Shown: positions 45,029-57,213 of the stretch, piece after piece
How positions within the stretch are numbered: position 1 is the first letter of the stretch
Layout of the letters: every line of letters starts with the position of its first letter
NCBI GenBank assembly: GCA_028554755.1
Contig: JAPTOF010000017.1
Coordinates: 12,857,501-12,921,500 of the forward strand
Length of the DNA: 64,000 nucleotides
DNA from: Cordia subcordata
Taxonomy: Eukaryota; Streptophyta; Magnoliopsida; Boraginales; Cordiaceae
Direction: 5' to 3'
The notes under the pieces: generated by a model
Told to the model about the DNA's origin: nothing
Database searches by the model: none
The model's input: only the letters and a program-made list of their open reading frames with translations
Program-made: the position numbers and the translations under genes

Positions 45029-45773
45029 AAATGGGCAATGAATGAACGACTCCTGTTAATCGAGAGTTCATGTGATACCTGTTGTTTTGAACTTTTTGAC
45101 GTTCCACCAAACCGCCCTACGTTTTTGCAAGGTTTCTTAAAATTTGCTCAACCAAAACTGATGGCTGTGCTATGTCGTGTTCTAGAGGATTCCATTTAGC
45201 ATTAAAATTAGAAACAGAAACAGAAGCTGATGTGTTTTTGCTGGTTCTTTATTTGTCTTCCTTACGTTAAAGCCCAGAAACTTTACGTATGATGCCAACT
45301 TTAACAACTCAAAGCCAGCTTTGACTAGAATTTCATGACACATGTTCGAAAATATCGTTTCGTGCTTCGGTTGAAATGGTCAAGTAACGATTTATTGTGA
45401 CGAATTAAAATATCATCTCTATAATTATATTATTTTTTTATGGACTTAAATTTGAATTTCAAAAAATACACTTATAAGAAGGTTTTTCCTATTTAACGCC
45501 CTCGATCCAACGAAATTTATGATTTTTAATTACAAAATCAAAAAAATCCTTGTAAACACATGAAATCCCCGTCATCAGTATACCAGAAAGTAGAAACTAG
45601 TGATTCATCAATGAAGAAAAGCGACAACTACCTACTACATTTACAAATGTCATGCATGCATGGTTAATTATGGCACCACACCAGTTGAATTATATGATAT
45701 TTCTCATAAATAGCATTTAAAATTCTCCACCATAAATATCTCAGAAGAATTGCTCATCAAGAGACCAAACCCC

Positions 45774-45782
45774 TATATAAAA
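45774..45782 (+). promoter_or_regulatory. Putative TATA box of the DUF7722-like gene
   Basis: TATATAAAA, about 113 bp upstream of the ATG at 45895. Confidence 0.5.
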
Positions 45783-45894
45783 ATATCAAGTGGGTGGTCA
45801 CCTGTAAATACTTGCCACTGTTGCAACATCTCAAGTAAGCAAAATCAGTTTACAACATTAAGCACTTAACGCTCGAGAAAATCCGTCTAAAAGA

Positions 45895-46197
45895 ATGGCT
45901 CTGAGATGGCTTCTTACTTCTGCAAATACAATAGTTTTTGGAAACGCAGCTGAACATGATGCGACCAGGCAATATTGCAGCAACAGCAATAAGCAGCGTG
46001 CAGAAAAAGCAGAAAGTGCAGCAGGGTTTCAAGTGCCACTGCAATATCCACGTTACAAGAAGCAAGACTATGAGAAGATGGAGGAGTGGAAGGTGGACAT
46101 GCTTCTTAAAGAATATGGGATTGTTAATTTCACTGGCACCCTCGATGAAAAGAGGAAATTCGCCATGGGAACATTTCTTTGGCCTGATCAACTTTGA
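45895..46197 (+). CDS. Small plant-specific protein, DUF7722-like
   Basis: Single exon, 100 aa, starting MALRWLLTSANTIVFG. The second half is compact and looks conserved: VPLQYPRYKKQDYEKMEEWK, VDMLLKEYGI, KRKFAMGTFLWPDQL at the C-terminus. I recognise the pattern (PRYxKxDYExMxEWKxDxLLxEYG...KRxFAMGxFLWPDQ) as a family of about 100-aa plant proteins of unknown function, annotated DUF7722 as far as I recall. The N-terminal 20 residues could be a weak organelle signal or a short hydrophobic segment; no membrane helix is certain. A TATA box lies 113 bp upstream. No function can be given. Confidence 0.8.
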   Translation: MALRWLLTSANTIVFGNAAEHDATRQYCSNSNKQRAEKAESAAGFQVPLQYPRYKKQDYEKMEEWKVDMLLKEYGIVNFTGTLDEKRKFAMGTFLWPDQL

Positions 46198-46704
46198 TCA
46201 TCATGATCACAACAAGAAACGTGCTCATTAATTAAGCTGTAATTAAGCTGTGTTTGTTATATGCTTATTTGAAATTTTAAATCTGAAAATTATATGCTTT
46301 TCAGATTTAAGATTTCAGATGTGCACCGAATTTTGTGTGAATAGTATGCGCGTACGGTATGTACCAGTGTATGTGTTCAAAATTTTTATATTATATGTTC
46401 AAAACTCTCATATTAAGTTAGAAACATGTTCAAAAATAATATAAAAATTTTGAACTTATAATATAAAAATTTTGAATATATGTACTGTTCACATGCTGTA
46501 CGGTGTATAGTGTTCATATGGAGTACTGCGCATATGATGCACAGTGTAAGTACTGCTGGTGAGATAGCACCGGATCACAAGTTTTGTATTGCACTTAGCT
46601 ATCACGTAATGGAATAAGACTTGGTTCGATTTTGTTTACTTATTAATATATGTGCATTAGCGTATGCTCCATGCCTATGTAAAAATTTTCCCCAGCATCT
46701 GTTC
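46198..46704. other. 3' flank of the DUF7722-like gene
   Basis: No gene. It contains short inverted and repeated AAAATTTT..TATATTATA motifs (46380-46490). Confidence 0.45.
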
Positions 46705-47238
46705 TCCTTTTCAAGGCTAGTTTATGTTGATGCAAATTTATTGTAGCTCATTTGCAATACAATGTTAACTATTGGTCTATTGTTATGCGATGGTTTTGTT
46801 CAAGTTCTCGAGGAGCGAATTGATTTTCACTTTTTTATGGTAAAGTATATTTTTTAGTTAAAAAAAAATACTTTCATGAGAGATGTCAAATTTTAATGAT
46901 CTTGGCTTAATTAGAGGTAAATTAATTAAGGAAAAACATAGGTTGAATTGCTTGGGGGCGGAGGTGGAATTTCCTTTTCAAGGCTAGTTTATGTTGATGC
47001 AAATTTATTGTAGCTCATTTGCAATACAATGTTAACTATTGGTCTATTGTTATGCGATGGTTTTGTTCAAGTTCTCGAGGAGCGAATTGATTTTCACTTT
47101 TTTATGGTAAAGTATATTTTTTAGTTAAAAAAAAATACTTTCATGAGAGATGTCAAATTTTAATGATCTTGGCTTAATTAGAGGTAAATTAATTAAGGAA
47201 AAACATAGGTTGAATTGCTTGGGGGCGGAGGTGGAATT
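46705..47238. repeat. 267-bp perfect tandem duplication
   Basis: Two head-to-tail copies with period 267: TCAAGGCTAG starts at 46711 and again at 46978, and the copies read identically by eye up to GGAGGTGGAATTT. Complete identity implies a recent event or an assembly artefact. Non-coding. Confidence 0.9.
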
Positions 47239-48776
47239 TTTCCCTTTTTTTTTTTTTTCTCTTTTCTCCTCACCAATATTTGTTTCCCTTTCGAAATTTA
47301 TCCTTATTAGTGCTATGACTCATGTGGTGATCTTTTGGGGTGGGGGTTTGAGTTGGTGGATCGACTTAAGGGTTAATTGGATTTGACCCGCCATATTTTT
47401 AAATCAGTTATATATTTTTACAAAATAATTATAAAATAAAGTAGGTGAATTATTAAATAGTAACATATAGAAGACCAAAGTCAATCACTAAAAGGCACTT
47501 AACTTAGATCACGTTAAAAATTATACTTAATTTTTAAAATAATGACGTATTAAAACGAGTTGGTAGGTTTAAGCGGGTTATTTTAATGGATTGGTGAGTC
47601 ACCCGTAAATTAGTCCAACTCGTCAATTTAGCAAGTTGGGTCGTGTCAACCTATTATGCAGGGGACATTAAATCCTCAACCTTACTTGACTTTCTTGGTG
47701 GGTGGCCCATGGCTTCCAACCCATTTGACAGCTCTAAACATATCTTATTTAAAAAATTCAAAATTATAATATAGCAATTTGGTACATATCATTTTTTTAA
47801 TTAACTAATAAAATAGATATTTTATGAAATTCTAAATTTAATGTGACATGTTAATAGATACTTGAATCCCAGAAAAATTACCAATTATTAGATAATTTTA
47901 TAAATAGAGTGATAGGCTTTACATTTCTAATGTAAATATATGTGCACACCTCAAAGGGAAAAAGTAAAATTCTCTTTACATATACACATATATGACTTTT
48001 TATTGTATTTCTTACAAAATATTTTTAATTGTATGTTATAATTCTTTTGAAAATTATTTTTAAAAGCAATAAATAATTAATATTTTATTAAATAAAGTAT
48101 TTGCCTTTCTATTTTTATGTTACATTTGGATAAATTATATCCTTCTTCTTTATTTTCTAATGTGTGTATATACATAAATTTCTCACGTTTCAAAACACTA
48201 GAACCAACAATTGTGAAAACACGTGTCATAAATTTTATGACATAGATCTTAAGATTGAATCCTCATATGTATGCCTTAAAAATGATAAGAAAAAGAGTTA
48301 TTATTTTATTAAAATTTTGATATCATTAATCATTAACAATATAAATAAAAATATCAAGATCTTATATGAATTTTGCATTACCATTGTCACCCCACATCAT
48401 AAATCAAGAAAATTTTTATTAGGTAATAACTGGTACCGTTCTCAGGACCACATCCAACTATAAGAACTGAATGTGCATTAGCTTTTTGATTTGGATTAAG
48501 TGAAGTTGGATCAATCGAATTTTGGTATATCCAAAAAAGTACCATTGTAGTGTTAAAAAGAAATATCATTTAAATATAAAATATTAATAACATCTCAATT
48601 AAATCAATAAAATTCACCATAAACTATAGTATCTTCTTAATCTTCTTTGGGTGTAACCATCAATGCTCCTATGCCTAGAAAGTATAAATTTTTTGTTCTA
48701 AAAAATTTTAAGAATGTTAAGTATTAAAATAAAAGAATATCTAACAAATTCTAATAAATAAATGTTATTCTTATAA

Positions 48777-49706
48777 GGGTAAGAAGCATAACAATCCCTA
48801 TAGTCGATGTACACATTACCTCCTTATGTTTTAGAACTTATATGATTGCTCTTCTTTGATTTATAAAAAGGTGCACGCTCTCTTCTAAAGCTAATATCGA
48901 TTAATTTTTTAATGATTTATGCTTAAATGACTAATTTGCCCTTTTAATATTAAGAAAATAAATTGCGAAAAAAAAGCCAAGACTAACCCTACCCCTACGT
49001 GACTTGCTTCCTATGCCCACACCCATTATCACCTACTTACCCCATATGCCATCTACCTTTTAACCTATTCCATGTTCCTTACAACTACTACCCCACTTCC
49101 TATGACTGAATGCATACACATGTCACATACAATAGGCATACATGCAACTTACACTAAAGACATGCCAATTTCTAAAACGTAAACATAAGAGCAAGGCGGG
49201 TGGGACTGAGGAAAAAGGGGGTAGGGGTGCTAATGAGAGAGGAGATGGGGGTGTTAATGGTAGGAAGGGCTGAAGATGTTGAAGGGAAGGGAGTGGGAGC
49301 ATTTATGAGGGTGGATAGTAAGGGAGCTGACTGGGAAAGGGGTGAGGGTCTGACGAGGAAAAGGATGGGGGTGCTGATTGAGAAGGAATGGATGGCCAGG
49401 TTTGGATAGTTGTTAGGTAAGGAACAAGTTAAGAATTTTTAGGTTTTGTATATTAGACGATGATGGCAGTACTTTAAATTTATCAAAGAGTAAAATAATC
49501 TACTAAATTTATTTTATGATCAAAATAAACTCAAAGCATCGCATTAGCCTTGTGTGTGATGTACTCGTCATCATCTTGGATGTATTTTTAACAGAAGTGA
49601 GACATGTGCACCTTTTATAAATCACAAAGGAGCAATTAGCTGATTTCAAACTACAAAGAGGTAAAGCTCACATTTCCAAAACAACATAGGTGTTATGTTT
49701 TTTGCC
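48777..49706. mobile_element. Long-TIR element, MULE-like
   Basis: About 930 bp. The left end GGGTAAGAAGCATAACA and, reversed, the right end AGGCAAAAAACATAACACC are similar. Further in, ATTGCTCTTCTTTGATTTAT and the reversed right side ATTGCTCCTTTGTGATTTAT, both followed by AAAAGGTGCAC, extend the match to about 120 bp. Long TIRs fit a non-autonomous Mutator-like element. The interior (49190-49410) is G-rich on plus and unlike the flanks. Confidence 0.6.
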
Positions 49707-49799
49707 TAAGAAAAAGCAATCCTAATAGAAAGAAACAAAACTAACCCCTGAAGAATTACTTAATTATTCAATGGGCTTTGATACAACATTTACAAGTCC

Positions 49800-50770
49800 T
49801 ATGTCGAAAAATCACAAGATTCAACTCCATCATATAAAGTCCTCAGTCACTTCTCATATTGACCAGTTGGTTTCAATAATGGAATCTAAGTAATTCTTAA
49901 CATGGTATTAAAACTGGACTATTGGTCCAATATTGTGCTACACGCATTGTCAACATATGACTCGTCAAGCTTATTCAATGTGTACATTTATTTACGTGGT
50001 GGCTTATGATCATCAAGTTCATTCATTTACGTAGTGGCCCATCATCCTCTATAAGCAATATGGATGCATCTGTTCCAGGTCGTGGTGGTCTATACTTGTT
50101 TCGGTTCACACATCTATCCAAGTTCTATCAAAAGGGTAGTGGTGACCCATCCATAGTGGTCGATACCTGTGCCAGTACTATTATATTAACCAATTATATG
50201 ATGGAACTTAAGCAGTCCTTTCAATTTTTGTTAACCCAACCCAATCTCCCAACCTAGTGGTTCATGCTTGTTCCGGTTCACACATCCATCCAAGATCTAT
50301 CAAAGGTTTATGGTTACCCATTCATATTGGTCCATAATATTAACACAATAAGCAAATAAACCATTATCTTTTTTACAAACTTAAGCTTTTAGATGAGATA
50401 GTAACTTTAACTCGGTATGAGACCCCAGGTCATGGGTTCGAACCTCACTGTCACCCATTCAAAAATATTAAAATTATTCACGTGCAAGCTTCTAAACAAA
50501 TTACGTTACACTTGAGGGAGTGTATTAACACAATAAAAAAATAAACCAGCGTAAAGAGGCATGTTAATACAATAAATAAATAAAAATCAATATTCTCTTT
50601 ACAAGTTTAAACTCTTAGATGAGATGGTAACTCTAGCTTTACCTAGTGCCAGTACTCTCATATTAACCAATTATATGATCATAGAACTTAAGTGATTCTT
50701 TTAATTTTTGTTAACTCAACTCAATCTCCCAAATTTTTGTTAACTCAACTCAATCTCCCAACTTGGGAAT
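49800..50770. repeat. Composite repeat with internal direct copies
   Basis: Two segments recur: GTGCCAGTACT with ATATTAACCAATTATATGAT (near 50171 and 50647), and TAGATGAGATGGTAAC or a near match (near 50393 and 50614). 50418-50455 has a tRNA-like B box, GGTTCGAACCTC. A further 30-bp tandem copy with TTTTTGTTAACTCAACTC lies at about 50705-50765. Probably a nested SINE/LTR relic; class undecided. Confidence 0.5.
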
Positions 50771-52144
50771 CCAAATCAAAATTATAAGTAGTACTCTTTA
50801 AAAGAATAATCCTAGCTACTTCAGTACTCCCTAAACCAAACACTAGCTAGCTTGCTTTTAAAGTTTTATGTTTACAATAAGTAACACCTAAATACCTTTA
50901 ATGGAGTTAATTTATCGTATCTGAACTATATAGAGTGTCAGTGAATCTTTTTCCTTCTCTTTGTCGAAAGATTTCTGTGGAAAATTTTGATCAGATTTAA
51001 TTTAAAGCACAATAAACAAGGAAATTAAGTAAACTACCGTGTTTGTGTGTTTACATATATCATACACATAGTACAAGAGAAAACATAAAAAAAAAGTGAG
51101 ACAAATTACCTTCTCTCCTCCCCCCCCCCCCGCCCCCCAGATTCTAGTAGAACTCCAACTACTATATGTAACTTTAAGTCTGAGATTAGTTAAGACCTTG
51201 CCACGATATGATGTGTTAGGCAAAAGGAAGTAAAATTAGAGTACACGACAATTTTTTTTTTTTAAAGGCAACATTTACAGAGATGTTAAACATGTTTATT
51301 TGACAAACCACAAAAATATTGTACATTTTACCTTCAAATTTTAACCATCTGCAGCTGTAAAAACTAGAAATTAATTGTTCGCCTGCATATTTGCCGGGAC
51401 ACTTTGTCCAATGATGTATGAGTCAATAATGACCCATAAGTTTATCCGTATTAAAACTCTGTCCCTCGAGCAAAACAACAAATAACAATAATTATGCGAT
51501 AATTCAGTGCATTTAATCTAACTATCTTTTGACCTGCAAAAGGAAAACCAACCATCTAATACGATGATACTTATCGCCTTTTCCAGAATTAATGCTATGA
51601 ACATTCAGACATTCGAACTCAAAGTCATTTTTGATCCAATAAACATTAACCATGTGCGATAAGTTAAAGCATTTGGATTAATTAACTTCTATATAGAATT
51701 AATTATTCCTAAAATTTTTGTTGACTTTTAGCATTTATTTTTCTAAAAATGCTCTCATCTAATTGTCTCATAGAACTAAATACACAAAGAAAATTAGTTA
51801 AAGCCTTTACACATAAGTAAATAAATTGCAAGCACACAAGATCAATGTAGATGCTAAATATATATTAATCTCCACATAAGTAAATACATTATGAATTTCT
51901 TACATCAACTAATTATAAGACTTCGAGTCACTCCAATTAGTATTAGTTGATCTTAATATATATAACTGCATAATTCTGGACATGGTATCTCAGCATTGAC
52001 ATTGAAAACTGTTTGACTTGTGTGCTTCATCCCCCGCTTCATTCTGGTTACATCTGAGAGAGAATGTTATTAGTAATATTCTCCTATATAGATTTGTGAA
52101 TTCTTCCACCAACCTAAAAGATATGATGTTGGATCATTTCATTT

Positions 52145-52410
52145 AGGATAAATTGTACCGATCCCTCTTTATGATTTATCATAAATACATGATATTTTTA
52201 TAGTTTTAAAATAGGCACACATACCTAGTTTAGGTGACATATATGCTATACACATTTGACGACCACACAAAGGTCTCGTACTTGTTCTTCGGAGCATGTG
52301 TGTTATATATTTTAAGACCATAAGGAGGTTCGCGCTTATTTTATATATACAGAAAGGTAATATGTACTTACGATAAATTATATATAACGAAGTTCGGGGC
52401 AATTCACCCT
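52145..52410. mobile_element. Palindromic MITE with 70-bp inverted ends (copy 1)
   Basis: Ends AGGATAAATTGTACCGA and, reversed, AGGGTGAATTGCCCCGA. The inverted match continues about 70 bp inwards (TTTATCATAAATACATGATA against TTTATCGTAAGTACATATTA). 266 bp, non-coding, MULE-type MITE style. Confidence 0.7.
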
Positions 52411-52986
52411 TCCATTTAACATTAATAATTTTGAAATGAAGTTTAATGATTCTTGATAATGATAATGAATTGCAGTGCAATATTCGAATTGAGGGTCATA
52501 ATTAAATTCATATGACTCCAAACTATTTGACAAATGTTCAACAAGCACATGCTTAATCAGTTATTTCCCTTCTTTTGGAAAATGTCTCTTTTTGTTTCAT
52601 GGGGCTAGGTAGTTCAATAACCGTAAAAAACACGACCTATTTGCCTTTTCGATAATTAAGATTGTGCTTAATCCAGAAGGGGAAAACGTTTGGATGAAAC
52701 CTTCCCGACAACACCGGTGTTATCTTCAAAATCTCAATCATTGTGTTGAGGTGTTGAGCAATCGATTTAGGATTTGCTTAGCTAATTGTTTTGGCTATCA
52801 CATCCATCCCTTTTGTTTAGTAAATAGGGGTGTAACGTGGCACTCCACAATAAAACTTAGCTAGTTTTGAGCGAATTTCATTCTAGTGCGAGCACAAATG
52901 TTGTACTCCGTATATGACATATGATGATTCACTTTTCTTCAATAGGGTCTACCATCTTTCAGAAAATAGTTTAATATTTTATGTTA

Positions 52987-53247
52987 GAGTAAATTGCATT
53001 GAAATTTCTTATGGTTTATTTTAAGTCATATTATTCTTTTATAGTTTTAAAATAGGTACAAAATTCTTCTGTAATTTTAAAATGTATATAATACACATGC
53101 CCCGTAAAATAGACACAAAACTTTCTTTTGGTTCTCCAAATATGTCGCACATATGCACCTAAAAGGGATGGTTATGCTTATTTTAAAACTACATTAGAGT
53201 AATATGTACTTATGATAAACTATGAGAGATTTCAATGTAATTTACTC
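52987..53247. mobile_element. Palindromic MITE with 70-bp inverted ends (copy 2)
   Basis: 261 bp, the same family as 52145-52410. Ends GAGTAAATTGCATTGAAAT and, reversed, GAGTAAATTACATTGAAAT, both reaching ATAGTTTTAAAATAG or GTAGTTTTAAAATAAG about 70 bp in. The two copies are 577 bp apart in the same orientation. Confidence 0.75.
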
Positions 53248-53439
53248 GTTGTATTATTCGAATCATATTTTTTATCATTTTTTGTAAGGTAAGAATTTGC
53301 TGATCTTTTTTAATAAAACAGAAATTCTTACTATATAACAAAATAATAAGATATTATCAGAATTAATGATATCCCTTGATATTTAGACTTTTCTTTGTTT
53401 TTTGTAATTTTTGTTATTTGGACTTTTTTCTGTTACATA

Positions 53440-53815
53440 GTCGTTGTTTTCTCTTCTTTTAGTGTAATATATTTTGGTTTATGACAGCTTTAACTCTTTT
53501 ATTTAGTTTGTTGCAGTGCAAGTTCATTAGCCTCATAGCTTATTCCAGCTTATAGTTGAAGTTCCTCCTCCTTTGCTCGAAAGTTCATCATTCTATCGTC
53601 TAGTATTGGCTATGCAAATTGGCACATTCATATACAACCGTGCAACAACTTAAGTCGCTTAATGTGATTATGATAGGTTTCTTTTTTTCTTTTTTTGTTT
53701 AGACTTGTATTCCCTTTTTTAAAATTAGGTTTACTTGTAAATGAAAACTTTGTTCTCCTTTTATTTGTTTTAATGTTTATATAAGATGTTTATTGTTGCT
53801 GACAAAAAGGAAAAA
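53440..53815 (+). mobile_element. LINE-3'-end-like relic, copy 1
   Basis: Homologous to 62150-62560. Shared landmarks in order: TCTAGTATTGGCTATGCAAA, a T/C-rich run before TTTAGACTTGTATT, then a tail ATATAAGATGTTTATTGTTG followed by an A-rich stretch. The layout resembles 3' ends of plant L1 LINEs. No open reverse transcriptase. Confidence 0.45.
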
Positions 53816-54802
53816 GGAAATATCCCGTCATATATGCAGTACTATTGGAAGAAAACATACAAACGAAAAATGAAAAGCAATTTCTAACTTCAACTTTCAC
53901 CTACCCTCCACCGTCATTTGAATTTCAGGTTTTAAGTTTTTCTGTTTATGCCGCCACCTATCATACAGCCAAAAGTATTGAAAGATTATTCTTATATGAA
54001 TTTGAGATCGTTTAATTTATGAGTAATATGAGATATTTTATTTTTTATCATTAAAATTAGCTCTTACATAAATGCTTACTTAGTGACATGTTAAAAAAAG
54101 AAAAAGAATAACAATAGACTTTGTAGTCTAATAGTATGTTTCTCACTTTAAATAAAATAAATCCTAAATTCAATTTTCAATAGTTATACTTGTTATATTA
54201 TTGGCCTTTAATTTGGCCTCGCTTAATTAAAAAAGAAGAAGAAGTTTAAAATTTTTTGGTTTGTATGCCAAATATTTCTTTAGTTATGAATAAGCGAGTT
54301 AGGTATACACGACAATCTTATACAAGTTAAATTTCTTTAATTAATATGTCAATTAAGTAAAAACGAGAACCCCACACATACTAGTTACTTGTAAATAATC
54401 CGGGGCAATTCCATACCCTCCCTATCAACTTCTAAAAAAATTGAAGATTTGGCTGAATAAATGTAACACTTAGCAAGGATTGTCCTAAACCTAATTTATC
54501 AATGCATCTAATGGATTGATTTGCCAATGGCTAATCCCCCAATCATACCCGCTATTATAGGTTAAGGTTGTACAAGTAGACACTTAGACCAATTCAAGTA
54601 AACGAAAAACCACAACCACACGTCAATCTTGATACATCACTGAACTCAATTAATGGTAAACAGGGTTATTTTCGTAAAACAAACACGCACTCTCCTCTAA
54701 ACATACTCACATCCAACACCTATAAGAAGGAGGATGCCCCTATGAAAATCTTTAGCACAAAACTCACACCCCTTAACACCATTTAAATCTTGAAACCTCA
54801 TC

Positions 54803-54808
<6 letters not shown>

Positions 54809-54833
<25 letters not shown>
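54809..54833 (+). repeat. (CT)n microsatellite in probable 5' leader
   Basis: Twelve CT units about 75 bp upstream of the ATG of the DUF761 gene. Pyrimidine stretches of this kind are common in plant 5' UTRs. Confidence 0.85.
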
Positions 54834-54905
54834 CACAGGAGGCAAAACCGATTATATTCTAACAAATTAAATTTAGAGGTTGACACTCAAAAAACTTGAT
54901 CTTTC

Positions 54906-55772
54906 ATGCATGACATGAATGATAAAATGAACCACCAAGACTTGAAGAGTTTGAGTACTCAATTCATCATGACTTTGTCTCATCAACCCTTAAAGAACAA
55001 TATCATCATCATGATTACCAATCTTTTAGTTTCAGTTTCTGTATTTTCATTCATGATTTCTAATTCAGCTTGGTGTTCTTTCTTGCTTCATCATTTGAAC
55101 TTTTATGTTGTTGCATTGCCTTTGCAACTATTGAGCCATGCCTTGGGTAAAGGATACATATTCCTCATTTGTAATGGTATCTTACTCATCATTGCAAAAA
55201 CCTCCAGCTTGGTATACTCTCCCTCAGGCCCTGATTTTGATGACAGTCTGCAACCCTCTTCAAGTGCTTATAAGCCTGAAGAAATTGCTTCTGGAGAAGA
55301 CGAAAACGAAAAGCAGAAGAAAGAAGGAGAAGTAGATGAAGAAGTCTTGAAGGAAGAGCAAGTAGGAATTAATGGAAGTTTGAGTAATGTACTTGAAGAA
55401 GAAGATGATGAGATTAAGCTTGAGGCATCAGAAAATGATGATGAAGTCTCCAAGGAAGAACATATTGCTACCTATATTTTGGGAGATGATTACAAGGTTG
55501 AAAAAGACCTTGATGATAACGACCTCTGCATTATTGAAGATGATGATGAGGAAAACCATGAAAATTACGAGAATGCACTTGTTGCTGATGAAGACAGCTG
55601 CAAAGGAGGAGAAGAAGAAGAAGAAGAAGAAGAAGAAGAAGAAGAAAAAGAATTAAAAGAAATGGAGTCGATGAGCACAGAAGAATTGAACAAGAAATTC
55701 GAAGATTTCATAAGAAAAATGAAACAAGAGTTGAGAATTGAAGCTCAACAACAACTTGTCGCGGTCAAGTGA
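54906..55772 (+). CDS. DUF761-type membrane protein with acidic domain
   Basis: Single exon, 288 aa. Two hydrophobic segments (about 32-53 NIIIMITNLLVSVSVFSFMI and about 83-101) suggest a membrane hairpin, as in DUF4408-DUF761 plant proteins. A long acidic, disordered stretch (about 110-250) contains a run of about 12 Glu encoded by a GAA microsatellite (about 55608-55646). The C-terminus ELNKKFEDFIRKMKQELRIE is the DUF761 motif, about 30 residues, here ending in QQQLVAVK. No biochemical function is established that I can state. The start at 54906 is the first ATG (MHDMNDK); the Met residues at 4 and 8 are alternatives. The (GAA)n run makes the length prone to vary between individuals. Confidence 0.85.
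   Translation: MHDMNDKMNHQDLKSLSTQFIMTLSHQPLKNNIIIMITNLLVSVSVFSFMISNSAWCSFLLHHLNFYVVALPLQLLSHALGKGYIFLICNGILLIIAKTSSLVYSPSGPDFDDSLQPSSSAYKPEEIASGEDENEKQKKEGEVDEEVLKEEQVGINGSLSNVLEEEDDEIKLEASENDDEVSKEEHIATYILGDDYKVEKDLDDNDLCIIEDDDEENHENYENALVADEDSCKGGEEEEEEEEEEEEKELKEMESMSTEELNKKFEDFIRKMKQELRIEAQQQLVAVK
55608..55646 (+). repeat. (GAA)n coding microsatellite (poly-Glu)
   Basis: About 12 GAA/GAG codons within the DUF761 gene. In-frame, so unit changes alter only the poly-Glu length. Confidence 0.85.
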
Positions 55773-57093
55773 ACACCATCATTGATGATGTAAAATTAAG
55801 CCAGCCGTTTCATGATCATTTTCTTGACTAGATGATCAGTTTGTTGAGATATGAGTGTCTAGCTTAATTATTATTTTCTCATAAGTAGGAACTAGTGCTG
55901 TAGTTGTACATATTCATTTTCTTCTTTTTCTTTTTTTTTTTTTTGAGGCTTTATCTTTTATATATTGTGTAGAATATATAAGCTAGCTCTTAGTAATCTG
56001 GGGTTTAGAGTAACGAAAATTATTGTAATCTCTATTAGAGTATGATATTAGAGAGAAATTTATTATACTTATATATGTATTATCTTCGATGTACGTTATA
56101 CGAAATATGAGACAATACCGGCCATACATGAGAAAGTCGGACGACGTGTTAATTTATGTGATCTACGACAATCTTAGTCTCGCAAATTAAGTATAAATCT
56201 CAACTCCAATTAATATGTAGATAAGAAATAAATGTAGAATTACAAAAAAAAATATGAAGAAAAATCATAAAATCCTAGGAAAAATAAATGGTTACGACTT
56301 AATAGGCAAACTCCCTACATATATATTGCCATGAAAGATAGACGAACATTAAATTAACTTTGATGTCGCTTAAGAGTAGGTATATGGCTGTAGATGGATT
56401 AGTACAATGGTCTAAACGTGGACATTATTAGCCCCGGTCACCATGATAGATGAACTTCTGAAAGGCGAATTTGTGCCACTACTTCATAGGCCACTCGATT
56501 GAATAATTAGTGGTACGAAGATGTCATTTAAACCGCAGCACATTAATATCTCATCACTAATCAGGTAACCATTCTAGGCAAAAGTAGATACTAACTAGCT
56601 AGCGTCTATAGGAAAAATCTAATCGACCTGTATACACTGATGTAAAACTAAATACAGACAAATTTTAAATTTGATATGTGTTTTAAATAAAGACGGAAGC
56701 GGTGAAATGCTCTTAAAATTTGTCTAACTTGAAGTATGTAATTTGAAACCAATACTTTTAGCGCATTTGAGAAAGTGGCCTTGATCTTCCACTATATCTT
56801 CTATGCAAGAAATGGCATAAAATATTATTCAGTGTAGGATCTATTCAATGAGTTATAGTTTTGTAGTTTGGAAAATTATTGCTTCCTTATCATCTTCATT
56901 CCGGATGAAAAAAGTAGAATATGAAAAGAGGGTACTATGAAATTGTGATAATTATGCCTAAGTTATGAATATTACGTACGAACAAGTGAAATAGGTGATT
57001 TATATGGATATCTAATAATAATATATGCGTAGCTGCATATATAATGCAGTTAGTTACATAATTATGACAAACTTTATGGAGAATTAGTGGAAA

Positions 57094-57213
57094 GAAAATA
57101 TAATATGCAATAAACCCTCTTACCATAATCTACGAAAATATAATATGCAATAAACCCTCTTACCATAATCTACGAAAATATAATATGCAATAAACCCTCT
57201 CACCATAATCTAC
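57094..57213. repeat. Three-copy 40-bp minisatellite
   Basis: Units start at 57094, 57134 and 57174. The first two are identical and the third differs by one base (CTCTTACC to CTCTCACC). Non-coding. Confidence 0.95.

Larger units (their letters stand above)
42374..45894. other. Divergent spacer between TIM50 and the DUF7722-like gene
   Basis: 3.5 kb with no protein gene. It holds two MITEs (42585-42773, 44636-45028) and a cluster of site II motifs at 43370-43488. The rest is AT-rich. The poly-A run at 44117 has no LINE body next to it that I can see. Confidence 0.5.
47239..54905. other. Gene-poor, transposon-rich spacer
   Basis: 7.7 kb without a supportable gene. Relics are entered separately: a long-TIR element, a composite repeat, two palindromic MITEs and a LINE-tail-like copy. 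47560-47740 ends with CCCATTTGACAGCTCT, which resembles the terminus of hAT-type plant elements, but I cannot find the other end. Open frames of 60-100 codons here have no motif. Confidence 0.5.

Noticed and set aside
55387..55656. 89-codon Lys-rich frame
   Set aside because: Shadow of the GAA-repeat region of the DUF761 gene.
57094..57213. CRISPR-like array
   Set aside because: Three direct 40-bp copies with no spacers, in a plant nuclear genome: a minisatellite.
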